Under the pieces are notes generated by a model. It saw only the letters and a list, made by a program, of their open reading frames with translations, was not told where the DNA came from and searched no databases. A DNA stretch of 5,635 nucleotides. Source: an uncultured Clostridia bacterium. GTDB taxonomy: Bacteria; Bacillota; Clostridia; Christensenellales; Aristaeellaceae. Positions 1 to 5,586 of this stretch are shown here, piece by piece; positions within the stretch are counted from its first letter, which is position 1; every line of letters starts with the position of its first letter. The stretch is taken from positions 1-5,635 of the forward strand of contig CAKTTL010000144.1 of assembly GCA_934615235.1 (NCBI GenBank), read 5' to 3'. The position numbers and the translations under genes are program-made.

Positions 1-438
1 GCGCAGGCGGGAACGGCCGGCGCTGCGTACCGCCAGGGCGTGATCACCGATACGTCCGCCGCGCGCAAGAGCATGGAGGCCGACTGCGGGCTGCATTTGC
101 TCGTCTCGGCCGAGCCGTATACGGACGAGGCGATGCGCAAGCTCCTCGCCAGCGCGGACGGCGATTTTGTGCGCACGGTGGATCTGATTTTCGCCGGCGG
201 CACGGCGGGCGGCCAGTGGCGGCTGCCGGGCGGCCGGGGCGTATGGGCGCAGGGAACGTGGTTCCCAAAAAGGACGCTTGCAGGTTACGGCTATGCGGCG
301 GGCATTCTGCAATATGTTTCCGGCGGACTGGGCTGCGGCGCGGCGAGCCCGCTGCCGGGTTTCCGGCTCTTCAACACGCCGGAAATGACGCTGGTGACGT
401 TCACTTCGCAGATTGATCTGGATACGCTGCCGCGATGA
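1..438 (+). CDS. Metallophosphoesterase-like protein, C-terminal part, metal ligands lost
   Basis: The reading frame is open from base 1 to the TGA at 436-438, so the start lies upstream and 145 residues are visible. The C-terminal half matches the calcineurin-like phosphoesterase family of the YkuE/YaeI type: VDLIFAG, GGQWRLP, WFPK, QYVSGGLG and then FRLFNTPEMTLVTF, in the usual order and spacing. Known members use two metal-binding signatures here, a SHDP-like motif and GHxHGGQ. In this protein they read SAEP (nt 106-117) and GGTAGGQ (nt 196-216), so all three expected histidines are gone, and VSRG has become VSGG. The frame is intact with GC-rich codon use like its neighbour, so it looks like a maintained protein rather than obvious decay. 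Inference: a catalytically dead or re-purposed phosphoesterase fold. Family call fairly secure; function unknown. Glycerate kinase follows after 23 nt, suggesting co-transcription. Confidence 0.75.
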   Translation, partial: AQAGTAGAAYRQGVITDTSAARKSMEADCGLHLLVSAEPYTDEAMRKLLASADGDFVRTVDLIFAGGTAGGQWRLPGGRGVWAQGTWFPKRTLAGYGYAAGILQYVSGGLGCGAASPLPGFRLFNTPEMTLVTFTSQIDLDTLPR

Positions 439-446
439 CGGCTTAC

Positions 447-452
447 GAAAGG
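447..452 (+). promoter_or_regulatory. Ribosome binding site deciding the glycerate kinase start
   Basis: GAAAGG lies 9 nt before the ATG at 462. The earlier in-frame ATG at 435 overlaps the preceding stop as ATGA but has no purine-rich site before it, and the ATG at 453 directly abuts GAAAGG. This supports 462 as the start. Confidence 0.6.
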
Positions 453-461
453 ATGAAAAGA

Positions 462-1601
462 ATGAAGTTTGTTTTCGCACCCGATTCGTTTAAGGGTTCC
501 CTCACGGCGCAGGAGATGTGCGCGTTCCTTGCGGAGGAGGCGCAGCGCGCCTTCCCCGGCTGCGAGACGGTCAGCCTGCCCGTCGCCGATGGCGGAGAGG
601 GCACGGCGGACGCGCTGGCGACGGCCTGCGGCGGAGAAATGCGCCGGGCGCGCGTAACGGGGCCGATGGGCGAACCCGTCGACGCGTGCTTCGCGCTGCT
701 GCCGGGCGGCGCGGCCGTGGTGGAGATGGCGCAGGCTTCGGGCCTGCCGCTTGTGACCGGGAAAAAGAACCCGCTTGCGGCGTCGTCCTTCGGCACGGGC
801 GAACTGATTCTGCGCGCGCTGGACGCGGGCGCGGAGCGGCTGCTGATCGGCATCGGCGGCAGCGCGACGAACGACGGCGGCATGGGCATGCTCAGCGCGC
901 TGGGCGCGCGGTTTTACGGCGCGCAGGGCGAAACGCTGCGCGGAAGCGGCGCGGAGCTTGCCCGCGCGGCGCGCGCCGATTTCGACGGACTGGACGCGCG
1001 GCTTGCGCGGACGCAGATCGAGGTGATCTGCGATGTGACGAACCCGCTGCTCGGTCCGGACGGCGCGACGGTCGTCTACGGCCCGCAAAAGGGCGTCACG
1101 CCGGCAATGTCCACCGCGCTGGAGGCGGGCATGGCGAATTACGCCGCGCTGCTGGAAAACACGCTGGGCCGCGACGTGAGCCGGTTCCCCGGCGCGGGCG
1201 CGGCGGGCGGAATGGGCGCGGCGCTCGGCGGCGTGCTGGGCGCGCGGCTGAAAAAGGGCATCGACGCGGTGCTGGATGCGGTGGATTTCGACGCGCGCAT
1301 CGCGGGCTGCGACGCGGTGTTTACCGGCGAAGGGCGGATCGACCGCCAGTCCGTCGCCTTCGGCAAGGCCACGGCGGGCGTGGCGCGCCGGTGCAGGAAG
1401 CAGGACGTGCCGGTGATTGCCATCGTCGGGGGCATGGGCCCGGGCGCGGAGGCGTTTTACGACGAGGGGCGCGTTTCGATTTTTACGACCGTGAACGGGC
1501 CGATGACGGTTGAAACGGCGATAAAAAACGCCGCGCCACTCTATCGCGACGCGGCCAGGCGTGCGTTCCAGACGCTCGCTATCGGACGCGGGTTGAAATA
1601 G
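462..1601 (+). CDS. glxK: Glycerate kinase (type I, GlxK/GarK family)
   Basis: Cytosolic enzyme that phosphorylates D-glycerate with ATP; E. coli GlxK and GarK make 2-phosphoglycerate, which enters lower glycolysis. The 379 residues match the usual family length of about 380. Visible family signatures: APDSFKGSL (residues 6-14), PVADGGEGT (40-48), GIGGSATNDGG (130-140), DVTNPLLGPDGAT followed by YGPQKG (191-211), a glycine-rich GAGAAGGMGAALGG stretch, TGEGRIDRQS (288-297) followed by GK, and IAIVGG. The start at 462 is preferred because the protein then begins MKFVFAPDSFKG as homologues do, and GAAAGG sits 9 nt upstream; the ATG at 435 would add nine residues. The stop is formed by TA plus G at the left end of the MITE-like element. 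Alanine is mostly GCG. The symbol is a family label; garK would be equally valid. Whether glycerate comes from glyoxylate, glucarate or serine catabolism cannot be told from this window. Confidence 0.95.
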   Translation: MKFVFAPDSFKGSLTAQEMCAFLAEEAQRAFPGCETVSLPVADGGEGTADALATACGGEMRRARVTGPMGEPVDACFALLPGGAAVVEMAQASGLPLVTGKKNPLAASSFGTGELILRALDAGAERLLIGIGGSATNDGGMGMLSALGARFYGAQGETLRGSGAELARAARADFDGLDARLARTQIEVICDVTNPLLGPDGATVVYGPQKGVTPAMSTALEAGMANYAALLENTLGRDVSRFPGAGAAGGMGAALGGVLGARLKKGIDAVLDAVDFDARIAGCDAVFTGEGRIDRQSVAFGKATAGVARRCRKQDVPVIAIVGGMGPGAEAFYDEGRVSIFTTVNGPMTVETAIKNAAPLYRDAARRAFQTLAIGRGLK

Positions 1602-1616
1602 GGTGTATCTGAAAAA
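1599..1616 (+). repeat. Left terminal inverted repeat of the MITE-like element
   Basis: TAGGGTGTATCTGAAAAA pairs without mismatch with 1745-1762. Identity stops outside the TA (A on the left versus C in the reverse complement of the right flank) and just inside the A-run, so the boundary is sharp. Confidence 0.85.
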
Positions 1617-1663
1617 TTCCCTGAGACTCCATCACGGCGTCTTTTCCGCCATTTCGGCGTCGG

Positions 1664-1702
1664 GAAATCTCGATTTAGCGCCACTAAACCTTCGATTTCC
1701 CT
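1664..1702. repeat. Internal imperfect inverted repeat of the MITE-like element
   Basis: GGGAAATC and GATTTCCC form the outer arms, and TTTAG and CTAAA form inner arms around a CGCCA loop, with a small unpaired stretch between. Together they make a long imperfect hairpin in the middle of the element. It may help folding of the transcript or transposition; no function is shown. Confidence 0.6.
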
Positions 1703-1744
1703 CCTTGAACTGACGAAAAATCCGCTCGTGCTGTCGCCTCTTCC

Positions 1745-1762
1745 TTTTTCAGATACACCCTA
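1745..1762 (-). repeat. Right terminal inverted repeat of the MITE-like element
   Basis: Exact reverse complement of 1599-1616, ending in TA immediately before GGAACAGGGG, about 10 nt from the stop of the convergent membrane-protein gene. Confidence 0.85.
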
Positions 1763-1768
1763 GGAACA

Positions 1769-1793
1769 GGGGTCAGGCTTTTAAGCCTTCCCC
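1769..1793. terminator. Possible hairpin between convergent genes
   Basis: AGGCT-TTTA-AGCCT forms a short stem at 1775-1788. Flanking GGGG and CCCC can extend it across a small internal loop. It overlaps the last codons of the minus-strand gene and lacks a clear T-run on either strand, so it is only a weak candidate terminator. Confidence 0.3.
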
Positions 1794-2432
1794 CGGCAGA
1801 TTCTTCGCCGCGAACGCCTCCGCCGGGCCGGTGAAGACGTTCGACTTGCCATGTCCGAGCCGGACGATTGCGGGCAGGTAGGCCAGCGTGCCGATCATGC
1901 AGACGATCATATCCTGCATCGTGTCGTCCACGCCGGTCAGCGCCACGCGCTGCACGTCGCGCCCGGTAATCGCATGTACGAAATACTCGCTGATTTCCCA
2001 AAGCCCCGCTACGGCCATCGAAGCGAAAAACACGAACAGCAGGGCGAGCACGAGGTTTTCGCGCGTCACCCGGTGCCCGGGGCAGACCATCAGGAAAAGC
2101 GCCAGCGCCAGCATGCTCACAAACGCGCCCGAGAGCGTATGACAGAATTTGTCATAATGCGGGATCAGCTGGAAAAACTCGAGAATCGAGCCGAAGGGAT
2201 AGGCCAGCAGGATAAAGAGGAGAATCATGAAATCCAGCTGAGACGAGCGGCGCGCGTGCACCAGCCGAAAGGCGAAAACGATCAGCAGCGGCATCGTCAT
2301 CGCCAGGAGCGAAAGCGGAAAATGATACCAGTCCATCCGCACGCCGTAATAGATCGCCGCGCCGGCGCACAGCGCGGCGTAAGCCGGGAAAAACACCCGG
2401 TTGATTTTTGAAAATTTGGCTTCCCGCCGCAT
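1773..2432 (-). CDS. DUF2238/YjdF-like integral membrane protein
   Basis: A 219-residue polytopic membrane protein with about six hydrophobic helices, roughly residues 13-33, 36-58, 66-88, 95-117, 126-150 and 174-192. Conserved-looking polar residues lie at the helix ends: YDKFCHTLSG (93-102), WEISEYF (145-151), GRDVQ (157-161) and GVDDTMQD (167-174). This arrangement of DK-x-x-H-x-x-SG, WE-I-x-E and D-D-T-M-x-D fits the DUF2238/YjdF family, whose function is not established. The start at 2432 is chosen because GGGAGGA lies 8 nt upstream and the protein then begins MRREAKFSKI, a basic cytoplasmic end before helix 1; an upstream ATG at 2486 would add 18 residues without a good ribosome site. 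The gene converges on glycerate kinase and diverges from the transpeptidase gene. A weak promoter candidate lies upstream: TTGACG (2492-2497) and TATACT (2466-2471), but with a 20-nt spacer. The acidic and histidine residues could bind metal; that is speculation. Confidence 0.8.
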   Translation of the reverse strand: MRREAKFSKINRVFFPAYAALCAGAAIYYGVRMDWYHFPLSLLAMTMPLLIVFAFRLVHARRSSQLDFMILLFILLAYPFGSILEFFQLIPHYDKFCHTLSGAFVSMLALALFLMVCPGHRVTRENLVLALLFVFFASMAVAGLWEISEYFVHAITGRDVQRVALTGVDDTMQDMIVCMIGTLAYLPAIVRLGHGKSNVFTGPAEAFAAKNLPGEGLKA

Positions 2433-2440
2433 AGAGAAAT

Positions 2441-2447
2441 TCCTCCC
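2441..2447 (-). promoter_or_regulatory. Ribosome binding site of the membrane-protein gene
   Basis: On the minus strand GGGAGGA lies 8 nt before the ATG at 2432. It decides between this start and the upstream ATG at 2486. Confidence 0.75.
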
Positions 2448-2504
2448 GTTTATGTGGTAGAGGGCAGTATACGCGCCGAAGCTCAACTGGGCGTCAAATT
2501 ACAC

Positions 2505-2534
2505 TTGCCGCGCGGGGCGGTTTGACTGTATAAT
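2505..2534 (+). promoter_or_regulatory. Sigma-A-type promoter for the L,D-transpeptidase gene
   Basis: TTGCCG (2505-2510) and a perfect TATAAT (2529-2534) are separated by 18 nt. Transcription would begin near 2541, which places the ATG at 2542 at the transcript's first bases and argues for the later ATG at 2569 as the start codon. Confidence 0.7.
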
Positions 2535-2550
2535 AGCGGTAATGTCTACA

Positions 2551-2558
2551 AAAGGAGA
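2551..2558 (+). promoter_or_regulatory. Ribosome binding site of the L,D-transpeptidase gene
   Basis: AAAGGAGA with its GGAG core 11 nt before the ATG at 2569. A TTG at 2563 in the same frame is closer (5 nt) and is an alternative start that would add two residues. Confidence 0.65.
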
Positions 2559-2568
2559 TATTTTGTTC

Positions 2569-4176
2569 ATGCGCCGAATTTGCGCCTTTCTGCTTGCGTT
2601 CTGTCTGTGTCTGGCCGCCGTGCCGGTTTTTGCCGCGCAGGCGCGGCTGGTTTCCGCGCCCGACGTGCTGCGCCCCGGCAAGGCGTACGACGTGCGGCTG
2701 GAAACGGACGAAGCCGCGCAGGTAACGCTGTACCTGACCGATTCGACCGGCATGATCGCCGCGACGGTCGTGCAGCAGTATCCCGTGCAGGCGGGGGAGA
2801 GCACCATCACCTGGGACGGCATGCTGCCGGGAGACGAGCCCGTGCCCGCGGGCGAATACACGCTGCGCGTGGCCGTTTCCGGCGGCGAAACGCTGAGCGC
2901 TCCGCTGCGCATCGGCGCGCCGTATCCGCTTCTGACGCAGCTTCTGTGCATGGACGCGACGCTGACCGAAGGCGGCAGCGTGACCGTTGAATTCATCGCC
3001 AGCCAGGCGGGGACGCTGCTCGTCGACCTGCGCGCCGACGCGGACGGCAGCGAAACGCGCATCGCCCAGCAGCCTGTGCAGGCGGGCGCAGGCAGCTTCA
3101 CCTGGGCGGGGGAAGGCGCAGCAGACGGCGAATACGCGCTCATTTTCACGCTTGACGGCGGCAACGGCATCGCATCGATGGAACACCGCGTGCCGGTCGA
3201 AGTGCGGCGCGAAGCGCCCATAGAAGAGGCGGCTTTTTCCGAAACGGCGGGCGACGAGGCGCACACTTTCCTCGACGCGACGCCGGAGATTACCCCGGAA
3301 CCCACGCCTGCGCCCACGCCGGAACCGACCCCCGTGCCCGAAAACGCGCCCTATTCCGAAAACGGGCGGGAGGGCACGTTCTGGTCGCTCAAGCCCGGCG
3401 AGACGGACGACGCGAAAATCTGGGAGGCGCTCACCAAGCCCATGGTCGTCTACGACGGCGGGCTGAAAGCTTCGCCCAAGGTACACGCCTACATGATGGA
3501 AAACCCGGACGGCACGGGCGAGAAGATCGCGCAGCTGCACGCGCAGTCGCAGGGCCTGAACGTGATCGGCGAAAAGAACGAATACGGCTACGTGCTCGTG
3601 GAAGCGTTCTCCAACTACGACGAGGATTACAACCCCAAGACCGACGAGGAAAAGGCGCACGCCTTCGAGCTCAAGCGCGGCTACGTCAAAGCCAGCGCGC
3701 TGAAAACGGTCGAGGTCAATCAGGAGTACGGCGTCCTCATCGACAAGCTGACGCAGCGGCTGTATCTGTTCCACAACGGCGAGCGCGTCACCGAGATGCT
3801 CGTCGCAACCGGTCTCATTCAGGATGGCAAGTATTACTGCGAGACGATTACCGGCGAGTATATCACCATCAGCCGCACCGGCGGCTTCTACAGCGGCAAT
3901 ATGTACTGCGACATGGCCATCCGCATCAACGGCGGCATCCTGCTGCACGAGGTGCCCTGCAAAATTCGCGCCGACGGTTCGCATGATTATTCCTCCTTCG
4001 AGGGCTATCTCGGCACGAAGCAGAGCCACGGCTGCATCCGCATCCAGCGGTTGAAGAACAACGAAGGTTACAACCACTCCTGGCTTTGGAAGAACCTGCC
4101 GCTCAAAACCCGCGTCATCATCTGGGACGACGCGAACCGCAGCGACTCGCCGGAGACGTGGTATCCGAATCCGTAA
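2569..4176 (+). CDS. Secreted L,D-transpeptidase (YkuD) with FlgD-like Ig repeats
   Basis: Probable cell-wall enzyme of 535 residues that would cross-link or modify peptidoglycan outside the membrane. Residues 1-22 form a signal peptide (basic MRR, hydrophobic core, VFA|A). Two related Ig-like modules follow (about 25-117 and 118-215), sharing QQxPVQAG...TWxG near 69-84 and 167-181, as in FlgD-type Ig domains. A Pro/Thr/Glu linker spans about 232-262. An SH3-like region (about 289-384) contains VVYDGGLKASPKV and GYVKASAL. The YkuD domain runs from about 386 to 530, starting VLIDKLTQRLYLF, with ILLHEVP (His460) and QSHGCIRI (catalytic Cys489). The gap between the two conserved histidines (460 and 487) is longer than the usual 14-17 residues, implying an extra loop. 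It has its own promoter and downstream terminator. Whether it acts as a 3-3 cross-linker, a protein-anchoring enzyme or a carboxypeptidase-like relative cannot be told. Confidence 0.93.
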   Translation: MRRICAFLLAFCLCLAAVPVFAAQARLVSAPDVLRPGKAYDVRLETDEAAQVTLYLTDSTGMIAATVVQQYPVQAGESTITWDGMLPGDEPVPAGEYTLRVAVSGGETLSAPLRIGAPYPLLTQLLCMDATLTEGGSVTVEFIASQAGTLLVDLRADADGSETRIAQQPVQAGAGSFTWAGEGAADGEYALIFTLDGGNGIASMEHRVPVEVRREAPIEEAAFSETAGDEAHTFLDATPEITPEPTPAPTPEPTPVPENAPYSENGREGTFWSLKPGETDDAKIWEALTKPMVVYDGGLKASPKVHAYMMENPDGTGEKIAQLHAQSQGLNVIGEKNEYGYVLVEAFSNYDEDYNPKTDEEKAHAFELKRGYVKASALKTVEVNQEYGVLIDKLTQRLYLFHNGERVTEMLVATGLIQDGKYYCETITGEYITISRTGGFYSGNMYCDMAIRINGGILLHEVPCKIRADGSHDYSSFEGYLGTKQSHGCIRIQRLKNNEGYNHSWLWKNLPLKTRVIIWDDANRSDSPETWYPNP

Positions 4177-4273
4177 AGGGACGAGGGAGAACGAGGGTTT
4201 TCTGGGGGCGGAGTCTTCTTTCGGGAGAAAGAAGACCCCGCTACCAGACCCCACCCCAAGAAAGCCGCTTTTA
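4177..4273. repeat. G-rich post-stop intergenic repeat, copy 1
   Basis: This begins directly after the TAA with AGGGACGAGGGAGAACGAGG, continues through a GGGGCGGAG hairpin segment and CAGACCCCACCCC, and ends with CCGCTTTT. The region after the second gene (5512-5618) has the same order: GGAACGAGGGGAACG, then GGGGCTCCGCCCC hairpin, ACCCC, and CCGCTTTT. The two appear to be diverged copies of one intergenic repeat family. No coding sequence is seen in it. Confidence 0.55.
4213..4236. repeat. Perfect 10-bp-stem hairpin
   Basis: GTCTTCTTTC and GAAAGAAGAC pair without mismatch around a GGGA tetraloop. GGGG before and CCCC after can extend it across a short bulge. No T-run follows, so it is a structural repeat or mRNA 3'-end stabiliser rather than a classical terminator. 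Confidence 0.7.
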
Positions 4274-4289
4274 CAGGTATAGCATGGAT

Positions 4290-4335
4290 AAAAAGCGAAT
4301 TTGTGGCCCGTTGTGGGTTCGAATTCGCTTTTTTT
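4290..4335 (+). terminator. Intrinsic terminator after the L,D-transpeptidase gene
   Basis: AAAAAGCGAATT (4290-4301) pairs exactly with AATTCGCTTTTT (4322-4333). The arms enclose a loop with an inner CCC/GGG pairing, and the T-run continues to 4335. The A-run on the left arm means it could also act on the other strand. It separates the transpeptidase transcript from the next gene. Confidence 0.85.
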
Positions 4336-4354
4336 GTTTTGGCTGCCTTTTTAA

Positions 4355-4383
4355 TTGTTTTCCACATTGCCGCATGATATAAT
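4355..4383 (+). promoter_or_regulatory. Sigma-A-type promoter for the Ntn hydrolase gene
   Basis: TTGTTT (4355-4360) and a perfect TATAAT (4378-4383) are separated by 17 nt. Transcription would begin near 4390, leaving a short leader of about 24 nt. It lies directly after the terminator, so this gene is an independent unit. Confidence 0.75.
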
Positions 4384-4398
4384 AAGCTAACTACACTT

Positions 4399-4406
4399 GG
4401 AGGAGG
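4399..4406 (+). promoter_or_regulatory. Strong ribosome binding site of the Ntn hydrolase gene
   Basis: GGAGGAGG lies 7 nt before the ATG at 4414. An ATG at 4409 is only 2 nt away and opens just two codons (ATG AAA TGA), its stop overlapping the real start, so 4414 is chosen. Confidence 0.8.
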
Positions 4407-4413
4407 ACATGAA

Positions 4414-5511
4414 ATGAAGGTAGTTTCCCGAATTCTCATCTTGCTGCTGGCGCTGGTTCTCGTTGTCGCCGGTGTTTTTACGGGCGTCTATTTCACGCGG
4501 ATCCAGACGGTTTCTTCCATCCGGAAAGTTACCTCTTATGACGATTACAACCTCTACTCCATGAACGTTCAATACGATTACAGTCTCGACGACGTAATCA
4601 ACGCCGGCATCACCGATACGCAGTCGCTCATCGACGCGATCGTCGGGGAAGCGCTTCCACTGCTGCCGGTAAAGGTGCGCGTGCCGAGTTTCGGCTGCAG
4701 TGCGTTCACCGCGCAGACCGCGGACGGCAAGACGCTCATGGGCCGCAACTACGATTTCAAGAACGACACCTCCGCGCTGCTCGTCTACTGTACGCCGAAG
4801 AACGGCTACAAGTCCGTCGCGCTCGCCGCGCTGGATAACATTTCCGCCAACGACCCGCTCGCGGGGCTGAAATCGAAGCTGCCCTGCCTGACGGCCCCGT
4901 TCATCTGTCTGGACGGCATGAACGAAAAAGGCGTGTCCATCGCCGTGCTGACGCTTGACAGCGAACCGACTGTGCAGAGCACCGGCAAGCGTGCCATCGG
5001 CACCTCGCTCGCCATCCGTCTCGTGCTCGACCAGGCCGCCACCACGCAGGAAGCCGTCGATCTTCTGCGCGGCTACGATATGATCGCCAGCAACGGCCGC
5101 GATTATCATTTCTACATCACCGACGCTTCCGGCGACGGGCGCATCGTTGAATACGACTGCCTGAGCGAAACGCGCGAGCTGGTCGACACCCCGATCCGGT
5201 CGATCACCAACTTCTTCGCCCTCTACGCCGATCGCGTCCAGCCCGATCAGAAGAACGATATCTTCGGCCACGGCAAGGAGCGCTATGAGAAAATCGAGGC
5301 CATCCTCACCGCCGCCGCGGATTCCATCACCGAAGACGACGCATGGGATGCGCTGAAGGCTGCTTCGCAGCTGCCCAAGGAGGGCGACGTGACCAGCAAC
5401 ACCCAGTGGTCCGCCCTCTACAACGACACCGATCTCACGCTTGATCTCGTCCTTCGCCGCGACTGGGACGTCGTTACCTCGTACAGCCTGACGGAGAACG
5501 CAATCCGGTAA
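4414..5511 (+). CDS. Membrane-anchored linear amide C-N hydrolase (choloylglycine hydrolase-like Ntn hydrolase)
   Basis: A 365-residue protein of the Ntn-hydrolase superfamily that includes bile salt hydrolase, penicillin V acylase and acyl-transferase-like C45 peptidases; members cleave linear amide bonds using an N-terminal cysteine. Residues about 5-27 form one hydrophobic anchor after a basic MKVVSR, so the enzyme should lie outside the membrane. The likely nucleophile is Cys95 in FGCSAF; autocleavage between Gly94 and Cys95 would release a leader of 94 residues. GRNYDF places Arg111 and Asp114 at +16 and +19 from the cysteine, the same spacing as Cys2, Arg18 and Asp21 in bile salt hydrolases. 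DGMNEKG (Asn170), YHFYITDASGDGRIVEYD and ITNF (Asn266) follow in family order, and TQWSALYN stands near the C terminus. The substrate is unknown: bile salt, acyl-homoserine lactone, beta-lactam side chain and peptide are all possible. Codons end in C more than in the upstream genes. The start is fixed by GGAGGAGG. Confidence 0.85.
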   Translation: MKVVSRILILLLALVLVVAGVFTGVYFTRIQTVSSIRKVTSYDDYNLYSMNVQYDYSLDDVINAGITDTQSLIDAIVGEALPLLPVKVRVPSFGCSAFTAQTADGKTLMGRNYDFKNDTSALLVYCTPKNGYKSVALAALDNISANDPLAGLKSKLPCLTAPFICLDGMNEKGVSIAVLTLDSEPTVQSTGKRAIGTSLAIRLVLDQAATTQEAVDLLRGYDMIASNGRDYHFYITDASGDGRIVEYDCLSETRELVDTPIRSITNFFALYADRVQPDQKNDIFGHGKERYEKIEAILTAAADSITEDDAWDALKAASQLPKEGDVTSNTQWSALYNDTDLTLDLVLRRDWDVVTSYSLTENAIR

Positions 5512-5518
5512 GGAACGA

Positions 5519-5564
5519 GGGGAACGTTTGGGGAACGTTTTGGGAGACGTTTTGGGAGACGTTT
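5519..5564. repeat. Four tandem 11-12-bp units
   Basis: The units are GGGGAACGTTT (5519-5529), GGGGAACGTTTT (5530-5541), GGGAGACGTTTT (5542-5553) and GGGAGACGTTT (5554-5564). The consensus is GGGRRACGTTT. The first two contain the self-complementary AACGTT. Confidence 0.85.
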
Positions 5565-5579
5565 CGGGGCTCCGCCCCG
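5565..5579. repeat. GC-rich hairpin
   Basis: CGGGGC and GCCCCG pair exactly around a TCC loop, directly after the tandem units. No T-run follows. It may contribute to transcript 3'-end structure. Confidence 0.6.
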
Positions 5580-5586
5580 AACCCCG

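Larger units (their letters stand above)
1599..1762. mobile_element. MITE-like non-autonomous element, 164 bp
   Basis: The ends are exact 18-bp inverted repeats: TAGGGTGTATCTGAAAAA at 1599-1616 and its reverse complement at 1745-1762. They leave 160 bp between the outer TA dinucleotides. A TA at each end fits TA target duplication, as made by IS630/Tc1-type transposases, so it could be a MITE mobilised by such an element; that family assignment is inference. No transposase or other convincing coding sequence lies inside. The left TA with the next G supplies the TAG stop of glycerate kinase. Deleting one TA plus the 160 bp gives GGGTTGAAATAGGAACAGG, which also has an in-frame TAG, so insertion would not alter the protein. 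The interior has a second inverted repeat. An alternative reading is a REP-like or transcription-terminating hairpin element between convergent genes. Confidence 0.75.

Noticed and set aside
435..461. Upstream ATG at 435 overlapping the previous stop as ATGA, suggesting translational coupling to glycerate kinase
   Set aside because: It adds nine residues not expected before the family's N-terminal MKFVFAPDSFKG and lacks a ribosome site, whereas the ATG at 462 has one. Coupling remains possible but is not supported.
1684..2001. Minus-strand frame running through the MITE-like element (105 codons)
   Set aside because: It lies in another frame over the end of the DUF2238-like gene, has no domain, and its C-terminal part is simply the translated repeat element.
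2466..2497. Minus-strand promoter TTGACG / TATACT for the membrane-protein gene
   Set aside because: The hexamers are good but the spacer is 20 nt, outside the normal 16-19. It is mentioned only as a weak candidate.
2494..4254. Long open frame (586 codons) on the minus strand opposite the transpeptidase gene
   Set aside because: It mirrors a GC-rich gene with clear domains on the other strand, has low-complexity Arg/Val/Ala-rich content, no recognisable domain and no convincing ribosome site. It is a compositional shadow.
4409..4417. Two-codon upstream frame ATG AAA TGA overlapping the Ntn hydrolase start
   Set aside because: It could couple translation, but the ATG is only 2 nt from GGAGGAGG, too close for efficient initiation. 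The 7-nt spacing to the ATG at 4414 is normal, so chance is the simpler explanation.
4387..5271. Open frame of 294 codons on the minus strand opposite the Ntn hydrolase
   Set aside because: The plus-strand protein has full family motifs. The antisense product shows none, and its 3' end would run into the promoter and ribosome site of the real gene.
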